A stretch of DNA of 64,000 nt from the NCBI GenBank assembly GCA_001051155.2, contig JYIP02000008.1, forward strand, positions 1,426,001-1,490,000, written 5' to 3'. The translations under genes were made by a program, and so were the position numbers. Shown one piece after another: positions 22,904-34,864 of this stretch. The stretch's first letter is position 1; every line of letters begins with the position of its first letter. The notes under the pieces are model-generated. The model was not told where the DNA came from and did not search any database. It worked only from the letters and a program-made list of their open reading frames with translations. Source of the stretch: Chrysoporthe austroafricana (Eukaryota > Ascomycota > Sordariomycetes > Diaporthales > Cryphonectriaceae).

Positions 22904-24480
22904 ATCTTAGAACAGAGCATGCCCGGTCCCGTCACCGCGACACAAGTAAACGTCACGGCAGATCTACAAAGCGGCACCTCCACACATATCCCAGATTCTG
23001 CTCAGCAGCCGAGCTGTGACGATCCTCCATTGAGACCAGAAGACGCCACTGCCATCGTGGACTTGAGTGACTTCGATAGCGCCGATTTTGAGACCTGGGC
23101 AATGAACTGGGGCTTTGAATTAGGGACTACTGGCAGCGAATAGTATTTGTTCTGAAGGAGAGTAATTATCAAAAAAAGGGCACAATCGATTCGAGGAGAG
23201 GAACGTAGACGCGACGCTGGGCACCGGACAACCACGCTCAACAGCATGAAGGAATTCCGGGGAGATAATCATATGACGAGGTTCCTCTGCCAGAAGCTCA
23301 GGCCTCTGTGTGTCTCTGCGCAAGTTTGTCCTCGTGCCAGCCTCTAACAGCATGCCGGCCGCGCACTTGCAGACACGTCAACTAGGGGCCATCAAGCCTT
23401 ATCTATGCCCCGGCTTTCCTCAAGCCATCCAGGTCCCCTGCCAATGGCTTGTCCTTCCCGATGAGGATTCCAGGCTGTGAGATGGACGTGGCAGGCACGT
23501 TTCGACGAACGCGTGCTCCGTGGGCTGAGCTCGTGGGGCCCGCCTGAGTATCAGGTGCCAAGGTAGAGGCCAAGCGCGAGGGCTGATTCTCTCCGAGCCG
23601 CAGGACGCCCAACCTCGCTCGCTGCAGGAACCCATGTAGTTACCGCTCCTCCTGCTGCCGTGTTGTGACTGTTGGGCTTGCAATCTAATTATGGAGCCTA
23701 CCCTGCCAGCACGGCTCTCCCCCGCGGTGCGCTTCTTCGAGAGGTGGACCAGATCGCGAGATGTGATTTGCCTCATGCACACTTATGGAGCCGCGCCTCG
23801 AGAAGCCCAACCGCCGTTGATTGGCCGAGACCGGTTCACGCTGCTGCAGTACCACGTCTCAAGTCAGGAGGGATACTAACGCTCGCGCGTGGCTGTTCCG
23901 TCCCATCCCCATTCCCATTTTTGCCCGCGGTGAGCGCCCCGGAAACCAGCGCTGGAGCCTGACTGACAGCACATCAGTCCTGACTGCTCCACTCACCTCG
24001 GCCGCCAGCGAGTCGGACCACCCGCTGCTCGGAGCGCCTCACTCGACAGGTCAAGTTGTGCGGCCTTTGGGTGAGGTAGTTCAGGCCCCCGGGGGCCCTG
24101 GCTACCGCTATCTCGGTGTCCGACCGTGTGACCTCCAGCAGCAGACGCCCAAGGCAGGTAAGGTAGAATTGCAGGACGACTGAGACGACGCGCGTGCGCC
24201 GCAGCCCGGCCAAACTGGCCTGTGGAGTTTTCTGCTGCGTCCGGATTGGCATCGAGGCCGCCCCAGACCGCCGAGATGTAATACTTGGATATGTGACTAA
24301 CCAGCCAGCCTGTCATGCCCAGCTGGGCCCAGTGTGAGGTGTCGTGGGGTGGTCTGGTATATAGCTTTAGACGAGAGCCCAGGCTCTGTCTCGACTTGCT
24401 TTTTCCTCCGGTAAAGCTCAACCAGAGTCTCTCATCCTCGGGCTTTGCGCAACACGGCTCGTGCCTCTTCAAGCCTCAAC
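22904..24480. other. Region after the transcription-factor-like gene
   Basis: The first 240 bases (22904-23143) keep the reading frame of the preceding gene beyond its TAG. The rest, about 1.3 kb, has only short overlapping frames and no recognised domain. TATATAG at 24358-24364, about 120 bases before the next ATG, looks like its core promoter. Confidence 0.5.
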
Positions 24481-25554
24481 ATGCTCCGCGTGTCGGCGTC
24501 CTCCCTGGCTCCCACCTCCCTCGCCGTCCGCAGTGAGGCCCAGTCAAGCTCGCCCAGCGCCCTGTCAAGCATGTCCCCGTCAAGCCACCTCACGGCTTCA
24601 GCGGTACTCATCGTGCCGATACTAGACGAGAAGCACCACGGCGCCGACCTGCTCATGATCCCCATCTCAAACAACAAGACCTCCGCCAAGGCACCCCAAG
24701 TCGAAGAGTCTACCGGCCGGACGGAGACACCGGCGGCACCCACACCGCCGCCGAAGCCCGAGCTCCCCGAGGGCTGCCAGGACTGGGACACCTATCTCTC
24801 GCAAAAGAAGTCCACCGCCACCCTGCCCCTGTTCGACGTGCAGGAGGAGCAGCCCATAATACGCATACAGTCGCCGGAGCTCAGCTTCAAGCACTCCTTC
24901 GAGGACCTCGGCTGGCGGGACTGCCTCAGCCAGCGCCAGCGCCACCCCGCCGCCAGGCCCCTCCGGCGCCGCCCCTCCGCGGCCACCGTCATCGGCACCC
25001 TGTATGGCGGCGGCGGGCCCTCCAGCAGCTCGGCCTCGCTCCGCAGCGCGAAGCGCCTCAGCAATGCGTCCACGCTGACCGCCAACACCGTCGCCACGGC
25101 GCCGTGCATCCTCAGCAGCCGGTCCTACAAGCGCCTCAGCAACGCCTCAACCCTCACCACCCTCACCACCTCCACGACCAGCAGCGCCGGTGGCAAGCCG
25201 CGGTCCATCCGGCGGATCAACAGGACCCGCCACCTGCGCGCGTACTACTCGGACGGCTCGCTCCTCCGGGCGCGACGCCTAAGCGTCGGCATCAGCAGCA
25301 TGGCGGACATCGCGGAGCGGCGGGAGCCCGTGGCGCAGAAGAGGTTCTCGTCCGCGTCTATGCCGCTGGCCAGGCTGGGCTCAGAGCTCTGCGCACCGCC
25401 GCCGTATCCGCCTCCGGAGAAACCGCTGCCGAGTCTGCCCGTGATGGAGGTGTGCGAGCTGCAGACGAGAGAAAGGAAGAGGTGGAGGGAGCTATTATTA
25501 AAAAGTTTCCAACAGGGAACTTGGAGGAGGGGCATAAGTAATGGGGGCCGGTAG
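24481..25554 (+). CDS. Serine-rich protein with repeated basophilic phospho-motifs
   Basis: Single exon, 357 residues from the first ATG. No known domain is recognised. The protein is rich in Ser, Thr, Pro, Ala and Arg, and apart from short blocks such as ASAVLIVPILDEKHHGADLL near the N-terminus it looks disordered. The decapeptide KRLSNASTLT occurs exactly twice, at residues 191-200 and 217-226. Related basic-x-Ser motifs occur at RRRPSAA (about 162-168), RRLS (265-268) and KRFSSAS (287-293). These suit phosphorylation by PKA or similar kinases and 14-3-3 binding, which is inference. The C-terminus RERKRWRELLLKSFQQGTW is a possible amphipathic helix. No signal peptide or membrane segment is visible. 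The strong GC bias in the third codon position supports genuine coding. Confidence 0.7.
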   Translation: MLRVSASSLAPTSLAVRSEAQSSSPSALSSMSPSSHLTASAVLIVPILDEKHHGADLLMIPISNNKTSAKAPQVEESTGRTETPAAPTPPPKPELPEGCQDWDTYLSQKKSTATLPLFDVQEEQPIIRIQSPELSFKHSFEDLGWRDCLSQRQRHPAARPLRRRPSAATVIGTLYGGGGPSSSSASLRSAKRLSNASTLTANTVATAPCILSSRSYKRLSNASTLTTLTTSTTSSAGGKPRSIRRINRTRHLRAYYSDGSLLRARRLSVGISSMADIAERREPVAQKRFSSASMPLARLGSELCAPPPYPPPEKPLPSLPVMEVCELQTRERKRWRELLLKSFQQGTWRRGISNGGR

Positions 25555-26031
25555 TGCTTGATGGCATGGACATGGAGAGCTTACCGGTGGTGGATGCGGT
25601 TGACTTGTACTATGACTTATGAAGCATTGTATTTCTGATCTATATGGGAGCGTGGCTAGCGTTTTGAATTTCGGGCGGAGCGTTTGATTCAGCATCATAA
25701 TGTATTTAATTATAGCACTCTAAACAGGAGCCTGCCCACTAGAATAATCTTCCATCGCCCTGCACCGTTGCTTCTGATCTTCACGGTCGCTCATAACCCA
25801 TCGTGGTTTGTGACACTGCCTGGGTGAAATGCACTCACGTGCCACAGAAGTGCTTCTTACTTCAGTACCTGATTTTCAGCAGTGCAGCAAATACACAAAA
25901 TACAGGGCAATGCTTGATTCCATCCTAGATGTTCCTTCCACCCACTGGGCACTTAAGAGCTTTGCCATGTTATCCTGCCTTGTGTCGATTGAAATGTGCT
26001 TTGAATCGACGATCGGTCCACCCCTCGTCGT
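25555..26031. other. Convergent spacer
   Basis: The spacer lies between the serine-rich gene and the one-pass membrane protein. No gene was recognised. Confidence 0.5.
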
Positions 26032-26941
26032 TCAGACACTGGTCAGTCCACTAGCCTGCCCAGCTCGCGTTTCGTGGGCCTCGACCCCAGTGACACGCGG
26101 CTCCGACAGTCCTGCTCCTGTCCGCGCTGTGACCTCATTCTGCGAGACAACACCATCCTCATCCGTCTCGAAAGCTGTGGCCTTGGCGTGATCACCACTG
26201 GTAGTCGATGGGGTGATGCTGGCGCCAGAGGCAAGCTGCTGCCATGCAGGTTCCTTCATGATGGGAAGTTCTGCATAGAGAGCGACGTGCAAGTCAACAT
26301 ACCGTCAAGCATCTTAGGGAGCAGGGGTAGGCAGAATGGAGGGAGCGCGTATATGACATACCAATGCTGTCACGTGTGCCGTTGTCCTGACGGCGGGCAG
26401 CCTGGTCGAAGGGCTTCTGGACCTTCTTCCAAGCAGCCCGTGAGGACGTGGCGAGGGATTGGCCTGAAGAGATCGCGAAGTGGCGCATCTGGGAGGCGAA
26501 GAAGTGCGTTCTGTGACGGGTCCATTGTTGGGTGTTGATGTCTCGCAGTTCAGCATTGACGGGAGAAGCGCTGTTGTCGTACTGCGGGTAGATGGCGGCA
26601 TCAGTACCCTGCTGATGTTGTTGGGCAGGTCGAGGGCGTAGAGAACGTTGTCGCCTGTTGACTGAGGTCCTCCAGGAGAGCCGCCACTGCTCAAAGTCTT
26701 CCTCGGCTATGCACTGGTTAGCTTCCGTTATGCCTGGTAGGTGGTGGTGATTCAGGAAGGACAGTGCTATGGAGTGTAGCTCACGCTCAATGTTGTCGTT
26801 ACGCATATGCCAGAGAAACCACAAGACGGGCATCATGACGAAAGAGCATAGAGCAAAGAGGCCAAAGAAGATGACGGCAGGGTGGTACTCATGATCCATT
26901 TCGTCACGTCCGACATGGATACCACGACGGCAGGGCGACAT
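26032..26941 (-). CDS. Hypothetical one-pass membrane protein
   Basis: Two exons on the minus strand, 26941-26362 and 26270-26032, give 272 residues. The intron begins GTATGT and ends ATGCAG. Near the N-terminus HPAVIFFGLFALCSFVMMPVLWFLW forms one membrane helix. It is followed by a cytoplasmic-looking tail with a Gln/Arg-rich stretch and a C-terminal part rich in Thr, Glu and Gly. A second ATG at 26899 would start at MDHEY, only ten residues before the helix, and is an equally good start. Function unknown; the layout (short N-terminus, helix, long polar tail) resembles many small fungal type-III membrane proteins. A tiny exon using the acceptor at CCTAAG was considered but gives a stop. Confidence 0.6.
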
Positions 26942-27604
26942 CGTGACTCTCGTGATGGGGTTTCGGTGATTTCGATGGTCTCTGTAAGTTGAAACTAGGG
27001 CGCAATTTTGAAGAACAGTCGTCGTAAAGAACGGCTGCTCTGGCTGTCGAGAATGTTTGGCGTCCAGATTTAATATTGCTCACGAGTACCTTTAACCTAA
27101 ACAGAAGGTTTGGTGTAGAGTATGCTTCCAATCTATGTCAATGGCTGCTGGTAGGTCAAGTGTTGGTATGTAACCAGCAACAGGACTAAGGTTGGCTTCT
27201 TGTGGTGGCACATTCGCAAGAAGCTTGTGAAAAAGAAGTGCTTTAGCTCGTACCTTGATCAGTCGAAGTTCTACATTATTAAATGTACTTTACTTCTGTC
27301 TTCCGATGTATTTGGGGTCTTCAAGCTGGAGTCCCTCAAGGCTTAAATGTGCACGCCAGGTACGTGAGGGCAATGTCAATACTGACAACAATTTTGTACA
27401 ACCTCGATCCAAATCTACTCGTCAACGAATTATGCCTTATCGGTGGACTTTAAAAGCTTGGACGGGACCATTGGCCCTCAGACTGTGATCATCATCAAAT
27501 TGAACCTATTTTGCTCCTTGGGCTCCTAGCGTGGCACAAGCCGCTCTATCAAAACGGAAACACCTAGGACACTCGTTGAGTCTTCAATAACTACGGGTTA
27601 AGTG
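26942..27604. other. Intergenic spacer
   Basis: The region carries the promoter of the one-pass membrane protein and the 3' end of the ligase lies beyond it. No gene was seen. Confidence 0.5.
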
Positions 27605-29420
27605 TTAGATTCGAGCCCTGGAGGACATCTTCCTACCCTTCTGGATCTTGTCTGCGTCTCTTTTGGCCCAGTCTCTCATGGTCTTCCGCTGGATCTTGCC
27701 GCTCTGTAACCTGGGCACCTCGTCGATGAAGACGACCCCTCCGACGAGGTGTTTGTGCTTGGCCACCCTCGACTTGATCCACTCGGCGATGTGCTCAGGT
27801 CTGATCTTGTCTCTAGAACTATCCTGTATTACGCAGTATGCCCTCGGCCACTCGCTGTCGTCACTGCAAGTTGTTAGCGCGGGTTCTCAAGGGTCGGGGT
27901 CAGGGGAAGGCCACCACCCACATCGTGATACCCACAACAGCCGCGTCGGTGACATGCTCATTTTCCAGCAGGAGCTGCTCCAGCTCCGCAGGCGCGACCT
28001 GGAACGCGTTGACCTTGATCAGCTCCTTCTTGCGGTCCACGATCCAGAACCAGCCTTTCTCGTCCACCACGCCGACATCACCCGTCCTCAGCCACCCGTC
28101 GCCCACCAGCGTGTCTCTCGTGGCAGCCTCGTTGCGCCAGCACCGTAGGCACACTTGGGGACCTCGCACGAGCAGCTCGCCTCGCCCACTCTTCCCCCTC
28201 GCCGGCTGCGCGACCTCCTTGCTCTCCTCATCCACCAGCTTCGCCTCCGTTCCCGGCGCCAGAACTCCCACGCTCCCCCTCTCGTCCGGAATACCGCCGG
28301 GCACCAGCGTCCCGCCGCACGTAAGCTCCGTCATCCCCCACCCCTGGATGACTTGCACCCCGAACCGCCTCTGCACCTCATTCTGCAGCGCGCTGCTCAG
28401 CGGCGCCGCGCCGCTCAGGACCTCCCTCAGCGTCCCGAGCCTGTACCTCGCCGTCTCGGGCCGCTTGCACAGCATCGTCAGCACCGGTGGCGGTACCTGC
28501 AACATCGTGATCCCGCACCGCTGCACGGCCTCCAGGAACGCCTCGTAACGGAACGCCTGCATGATGTACGTCGGGATCTGCAGCTTCAGCGGGATCAACA
28601 TAACCCAGCTCTGCCCGAAGGCGTGATACAGGGGCAGCATGCCGACGTACTTTTCTGGCGGGCGGTTGGCGATGTTGTATGGCTTCTCCGCGTAGCGCAG
28701 GAAGATGCACTGTTCTGTGTTGGCGATCAGGTTGGCATGGGAGATGCAGACGCCCTTGGGGAGGCCGGTGGTCCCGGAGCTGAAATTGATTGTGGCTACG
28801 GTCGTCTTCGACTCCTGTGGTGAGAACTTGGGCCACCGGTAGGCCTCGCCTTGGAGGGGGCTACCGACCATGCTGCGCCAGTCTGCGATGCCCTCCTGGG
28901 TAGGGAGCTCGTGATCTGCGAACTGGAAGATGCGGCCCCTCGGTATGCCTGCTTGTGATGTAGCCTCTAGGGCGGGCTTGAGGAAAGCGGGCTGCACGAG
29001 GAGCACCTGTGCGCCGAGGTCCTTCATCTGGTGGACTAGTTCTGCTACTTCATCAGCTCTTCTTGCCCGCCTTGCCTTCCTGAGAGATCGTGGTATGCAC
29101 TAACCAGGCACTGTACAAGCAGGGTTTGCCGCGCTGAAGACAAAACCACCACCGATGATACCATAGTACGCCGGCGGCATGAATATATGATTCGTCGTAT
29201 ACATCATAACCACATCGCCTCTCTCCAGGCCCAGTCTCGTGAGCCCAAACGACGTCCTCTTGATCCATTGCAAGGCCTGCCTGGCTGACAATGCTCTCGA
29301 GGGGTCCTGGCTGTCAATCCACAACGGCTCATCGGAGGGCGTCGAACTTGCGGGGAAGACGTAGTCTAGCACATTGGTGGCCTCGAAGGTCAAGGCTGGA
29401 TATGGGGATGAGATAGGCAT
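27605..29420 (-). CDS. Acyl-CoA ligase (4-coumarate-CoA ligase-like, ANL superfamily)
   Basis: Three exons on the minus strand, 29420-29105, 29056-27922 and 27863-27605, give 569 residues, normal for the family. The P-loop-like AMP signature SSGTTGLPKG lies at 198-207 and GWGMTE at 344-349. WLRTGD ends at Asp432, DRKKELIK starts near 446, and the C-terminal catalytic lysine lies in QSGKIQRK. The enzyme forms an acyl-adenylate and then an acyl-CoA thioester. Fungal relatives act on phenylpropanoid, aromatic or fatty acids; the substrate is not evident. The C-terminus ends SRARI, which is not a standard peroxisomal targeting tripeptide, so a cytosolic location is more likely. No polyketide or peptide synthase is nearby, so it is probably not part of a secondary-metabolite cluster. 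Confidence 0.92.
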
Positions 29421-30163
29421 ATTGGCTGGTGAAGGCTTTCATGAGACTCGGGGATACCTAGATGAGTAAGGACTAACAACTATTGGGGGTGATTGTCTCA
29501 ATAGTAAACAAACTGCGCTAGACGCGGCCATGAGGAGGTAGAACCTCGCCTGCGCCGCACGACCTTTGCAGGCGAGGTTGCACTGATAACTTCGTCATGT
29601 ACGAGGCGAGTATCCAACCGATCAGCCGTTATGCCGGGGTTAATTGGATCCAATTTTCGCGGAGTTTTGCCGCGAGGAATAGGAAATCCGGGGTACTGTT
29701 GGACGTGCCGCGGCTACTCCATAAGGCGTCAGGACCAGCAACAAGCAGCAGACATCACCAATAGGCACAGGGGAGACTTAGTGCAGAAGCGAAGCATGTG
29801 CAATTCCTCCTGTATCAGTATAGAGTACTGTCCGCGGCCGTGATTAGGCGAAATCAAAATGCCTGGGGAGCCGAGCAGAACACCTGCCCACTACAACTCC
29901 AGATTCCCTAGTATCCTCGAGAAGACCGAACCTCATCAGTCGCATATGTCCGTCCTCCCCAATTTGGAAAAGGAAAGATGAAAGCAGGAAAAACGCGCAG
30001 AAGGAAACAAAGCGAAACCTCCGTCCCCCACCCCAATCTTGTTCATGGCCATCACCCGCTCACCATTATATGCGCTTGAATGCTTCGAAACGAGGATCAG
30101 GACACAAGGATGTCCTTGATTCTTGACCACAATCTTCATATCTAGCCACGATCGTTGCAGCCT
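29421..30163. other. Spacer between ligase and SIN3
   Basis: Both flanking genes are on the minus strand, so this holds the ligase promoter and the SIN3 3' region. No gene was seen. Confidence 0.5.
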
Positions 30164-33100
30164 TCATGCACCATGAGCTGTGGCATCGGCCATTGACTCG
30201 TCATCGTCGCCTCGCTGCGGTGGGGGGATACCTTCATCCTTCCATTTCTGGTAATCCTCCTTCGCCTGCTGGACTTCCTCCTGGCTGAGGTTCTTCATCC
30301 ATGGGCTGTTCATGGCCATCTTCTCGATGAAATTCTGGTTCCGAATCTCAGTGATAGTCCTCAACTTCAGCTCGCGCTCAGCACACTCCTCCTTCGAGCC
30401 GCTGGCGATGTTGTAGACGAAATAATTCGAGGTGAAGTCGTCGTAGATGATCTTGGACGTGTTGAGACAGATCTTCAGGACCAAGCCCTCGTTATACGAG
30501 ATCGCCTTTGGTTGGCTCTCGCTGTCCGAATCGGCATCGCCCGAGGGGAGATTGCGCGTCAGGACCACCTTCTGCATGCGAGAACGTGGGACCCCCTCGG
30601 TGGGTTCGGTTCGAATCCAAGAAGATATGTAGTACTGCCATCGCTCCCGCAGCTCCATCTCATCCATGTAAAACGTCGTATCGTCTTTCTGCAGCCAGCG
30701 GACAGTCGCCTCTCTCTTCTCGGGAAACTATGACAAAGTTAGCTTGCATATATTGATTATATTGATTGTCACACAGAGTCAGACATACCCAGCACAGCAC
30801 AAACATTTCACCATCCTTGATACATTTCTCAGCAAACTTGCGAGCGCTGATCTCAACTTGGAAGCTGGTCTCCTCGTTCTGCCGAGAGTTGAAATGCTGC
30901 GTTATAAGCTCGCTGGTCTTGTCCTTGCTGTCATTGCTGTTGCAAACCAAGGCCAAGCGAGACAATGTCTTGAGGAGGTCTTGGATTGTATAGAGCGTCC
31001 AGCCATTCTTGAGGTAGTAGCGCCTCAACGTGTCCTGGTACACATTCTCGTCCTCGTCCTGGTTGATGTAATCTTCGATCAGTTTCACCGTGCGAGGCCA
31101 GAACTGGTGCTCTTCGAGGCCGGCAAAGTATTTGGGTTCCTCGTGGACGAGCCGGAGCTTCTTGGCAGGCTTTTCCATCTCCTCACGCGCGATCTCTTCC
31201 TTAACACTCTCGGTATTCTCCTTGACGCTCTTGAGGCGCGTGTACAGAGTGTGAAGGATGCTGAAGAATACGTAGAGGGTCTGGTTGCAGTAAAAGTTGT
31301 ACCAGGGCCGACGGAAAAATCCATCTGCCTTGAGATCCCCATCCTCATCCAGAGGATTGTCACCGGAGGTGACGGTTGGTACTGGCGCGGTTGCTAACCA
31401 CCGGTCGTTAGTACCAACTTCAGGCACAGAGGTGTCTTCGGGGGCGTCCGGCATCTCCTCTTCATTCCCAGAAGTTGCATCGGGAGTTGTCTCCTTGCTT
31501 CCAGACGCGTTACTGCCCTCCTTGTGGTTGCGCGATTTGCTGCCGTTGCGGTCAGGATCGATGACGGCGCGTAGTAGGTTCGGCTTCCCCCTGCGGCGAC
31601 CCGCCCGACCGTTGGGCAGTTCGGCAGGGGCCACGTCTTCTCCGTCCTCGTCGCCAGACTCCCGATCGATACCGGCGAGTTTCTCAGCGACTTTGTCCTC
31701 CGGAAGCTCGAAGAATTGTGGGATGAACTCCTCAAAGAAGTCCTGGATCCGTTCTCTCTCGTTGGCACCATGCTGCCCACTGTTTGTGGCGTATAGGAAC
31801 ATAAATCTCAATAGGTCAAGGAGCACATCCTTATCTTCGAAGTTCCACGAGAACTGAAAGCGGGGGACTTTGTTCCTAGCTGTCCTCGAGCGTTTCTGTT
31901 CTTCGTGCTTGGTCTTGATGATGTCAATCAGATGTTTGGCCGAGAGATTGCGCTTGTCATTAGACTTGACCGAGAGTCCCATGTGATCGAGGGATTTCAG
32001 GAAGAGGTTTTCCGTCTGTGTCTGCCAAACCTTCTCCCACTCACGCTGTGAGAATCGCCATTCCTCATCTTTCTGCTTCAGTCGAGCCAAGACAACAGGA
32101 ACGACGCTGAAGGGGTTCGAGAACATGTCATTGACAGCTTGAGGACCATGCTCTGGACCATAAACCTTCTTCAACACACGTCTGTAGATCGACTGACTGT
32201 GTCCGCCTAACCCGGTGGGCATCCTGAAATTGGCACGCTCGTGCGGGGGCATCGTCAGCATCTGTTGCGCAATTGGCTCCAGGAGTTGGATGCACTTCTG
32301 GTTCGCCTCAATGTAGAAATCGTAATCGTGACGTTCTTCCTCGATCCTGTGGAGGCCTTCCTCGAACGCGTTCTTTCTATGAGCAACGAAACCGGAATCC
32401 TCGGAGGCCCAAGTAGGGTGAGATGCCCACTCGTCATTCAGGACTGAACTGCATAGATCATCCCGGCCACTGCAGGGCTTGAGTCGTTCTCTCTTGGGTA
32501 GGAGGCGATAGCTAGGGCCATACCCACGACAGTTGCTCAGAGAGACTCGGCCACTGGGTGGTGCGGGACGATTATCGACTACCTGATCATCGCCGCTGTA
32601 AAGGACGAACGACTTGAACCAGGCGAAAAGTTCGGAGTGACCGCCAATAAATTGGGCTGCCTTGCTCGTCAGGACATCCTTGTCGATAAGATCCTGCGTG
32701 TACATGTTGCAGAGCTTCAGGAATTCGGAATGCGCCGTCTTATTGTTGAGATATTTCTTGACTCTGTCGAAGAATCCGATCTCGTCAGCTGCCGCGACCG
32801 CATATGGTGTGGGAGCAAGCGGCTCCGGCATGACGGGAGTTAGAGTGGGCTCTATGGCCATGCTGTCTGCTGCGCCCGGCTTCATGTGACTGGTTTTCAG
32901 CCTCTTGCTGCCGGCCGATGATGCACCGCGCACGTTGGATAGCGGAGGATCCGCCATTGGCGTCGCTGGTCCAGTTTGCTTGTCAGGCCTGGCACGCTTC
33001 TTGCTCTCCTTGCTAGCGCTCGCTGGAGGCGCGAAATTACCGACCGGTGGACCTTTGGGCCCGTCGCGTGCCGTATGTCCGGTTTGGGGCGTCTGATTGA

Positions 33101-34864
33101 GATGAGGGAGGTTGAGAGCGTCTTCGGGTCGCTGACCTGCGCCTCGTGTCTGCGCTGCAGATTCGGGCAAGAACTGCTTGAAATCTTCGAGTAGATCTGG
33201 TGCCGCATTGAACAGGGTCGTGACTTGTGCGTAGACGTCCTGAATCGGCTTCTGCTCGCGTTGATATGTCTGTAGAATCTCGAGAAACTGTTTGTAAATT
33301 TCAGGCTTGTCTTGAAAACGGTTCTGGAGTGAAATTGCGTCAAGTTAGCAGTTACGTCAAATCAGCGCATACATATGTCATTTCGTGTTAGATAATGAAG
33401 GTGATGGCAGTCTGGAAACCCCGTCCAAGATTTACAATACTGGCGCCACGTCTTGTGGTTGGCTTCACGTACCTTGATCTTGTTGACATAGCTGATAGCA
33501 TGATTGAACTCGACCGGTCCTCGTTTTTCCATGTTCCCCTGCTGCTGGGCCACAGCTCCGTTCAAAGCCTGCACAGCGGCTGGAGTAGGAGTGTGCGCAT
33601 TCCGAGCAATGGGAGGATGAGCTGTTGCCGAGTTGCCCTGTGCTGCTGGTTGACTTCGTTGCTGGACGGGGCTGTGGCCGTCAAAGGGTACATTATGACT
33701 AGGTCCTTGAGGCAGAGGACCGTGGCCACCTTGAGCCGGCGTGCTGAACTGAGCTTCCGGGCTCTCAATGCTATGGTGGACGGGCCCTTGCCAGTTTGCT
33801 GGGCGTTGCTGTTCCACAAATCGCTGGCTCGGAGCAGAAGACGGAGCTGGCGCAGGCTCTACTTGGACTCTCGCTCCTGGGCCGATAGAGTGTATGGTCG
33901 AGCCCGATGGTGTAGTTACTCGAATACTGTTGGGATTGTTTTCGAGGCCGCATTCGATCCTATAGCCTGGCGGCAGGAAAGTGTTAAACCCCTGGATGAG
34001 GTTAGGGTGACCAGCAAAGAGCTCGGAAACGCGAGCAATGACTCCAGGCGTATCGATGCTTTTCTAGGTCAGTATCTCATCGTCGTCTTCCTGACCGTAT
34101 CTAACTTACGTCTGGCTTTTGAAGTCCTTCATTATATCCAGAAACCTGTTGTATACATCAGGCTGCTCAGAGAACTGGACCTTGACCTGGTCAAGGTAAC
34201 TCAGAGCGTCCTATTCAAAGCAGGTGTCAGCAAGTATATTCCGAGGCAGACCCCCAGAAGCTTGGTCTCATAGCTCTGGAAATTTAGCACTATGGTAATT
34301 TCTCACATTGAGGATGGGCTGCTGTCCCTGATTCATTGCACCGGGAGCCGGGCCCATCGCGTTGCCCGTTGGCATACCGCCGCCGAATGGCATAGGTTGA
34401 GGGGCACCGCGACCTCCTTCAGCTTGTAGAGGTGGGCCGAACACGGCGGGTGGGCCGTTGGAGGTGCCGACTGCGCCGTTTGGAGGCATCGGACCATGTG
34501 GCCCTGGAGCGAACATCGCGTGTTGCGACGGTGCGGTACCGTTCTGACCACCGTGAGGAGCTTGTCTGCTGGACTCGCTGTGCATAGGTCCGACAGGGCC
34601 ACCGGGACCGGACGATGCGCCGAGTGGTATATTCGATGACGATGTTCCGTGACTCGCGAGGAGACCACCAGGGCTATGTATTGTGCCGGGAAATCGATTT
34701 GCGACGGGCTGGTGGATGGGGAGCGACGCGGCGTTGCTGTGATGAGGCGCGTTGGGCTGGTACGATTCTCGAGGACGATCGCTAGCAGCTTCGCGTTGGT
34801 CTCTTTCTCTTTCTCGTTCCATTTTAATAATATCCTCGTGTCCGCGGTGCCTTTGTTCGTCCAT
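30164..34864 (-). CDS. SIN3: Transcriptional co-repressor Sin3
   Basis: Five exons on the minus strand, 34864-34307, 34210-34110, 34058-33473, 33323-30789 and 30727-30164, give 1447 residues. The first exon is Pro/Gly/His-rich and disordered. PAH1 starts near 183 with [17 protein letters not shown] and continues into [21 protein letters not shown]2 ([20 protein letters not shown]) spans about 405-475 and PAH3 ([14 protein letters not shown]) about 597-650. The histone-deacetylase-interacting domain ([20 protein letters not shown]) starts near 684, and the Sin3a C-terminal domain ([19 protein letters not shown]) near 1085. Sin3 is the scaffold that brings Rpd3-type deacetylases to promoters in the nucleus. 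The acceptor of the second intron read here was chosen as AAAAG before CATCGATACG because only that keeps the consensus. The acidic C-terminus ends in a DDDES stretch. Confidence 0.95.

Noticed and set aside
26294..26361. Tiny exon between CCTAAG and GTATGT in the one-pass membrane gene
   Set aside because: Including it puts a TGA in frame directly; the single intron to ATGCAG keeps the frame.
27605..34864. Secondary-metabolite cluster around the acyl-CoA ligase
   Set aside because: No polyketide synthase, peptide synthetase, terpene cyclase or P450 is present within the window; the neighbours are a one-pass membrane protein and SIN3.
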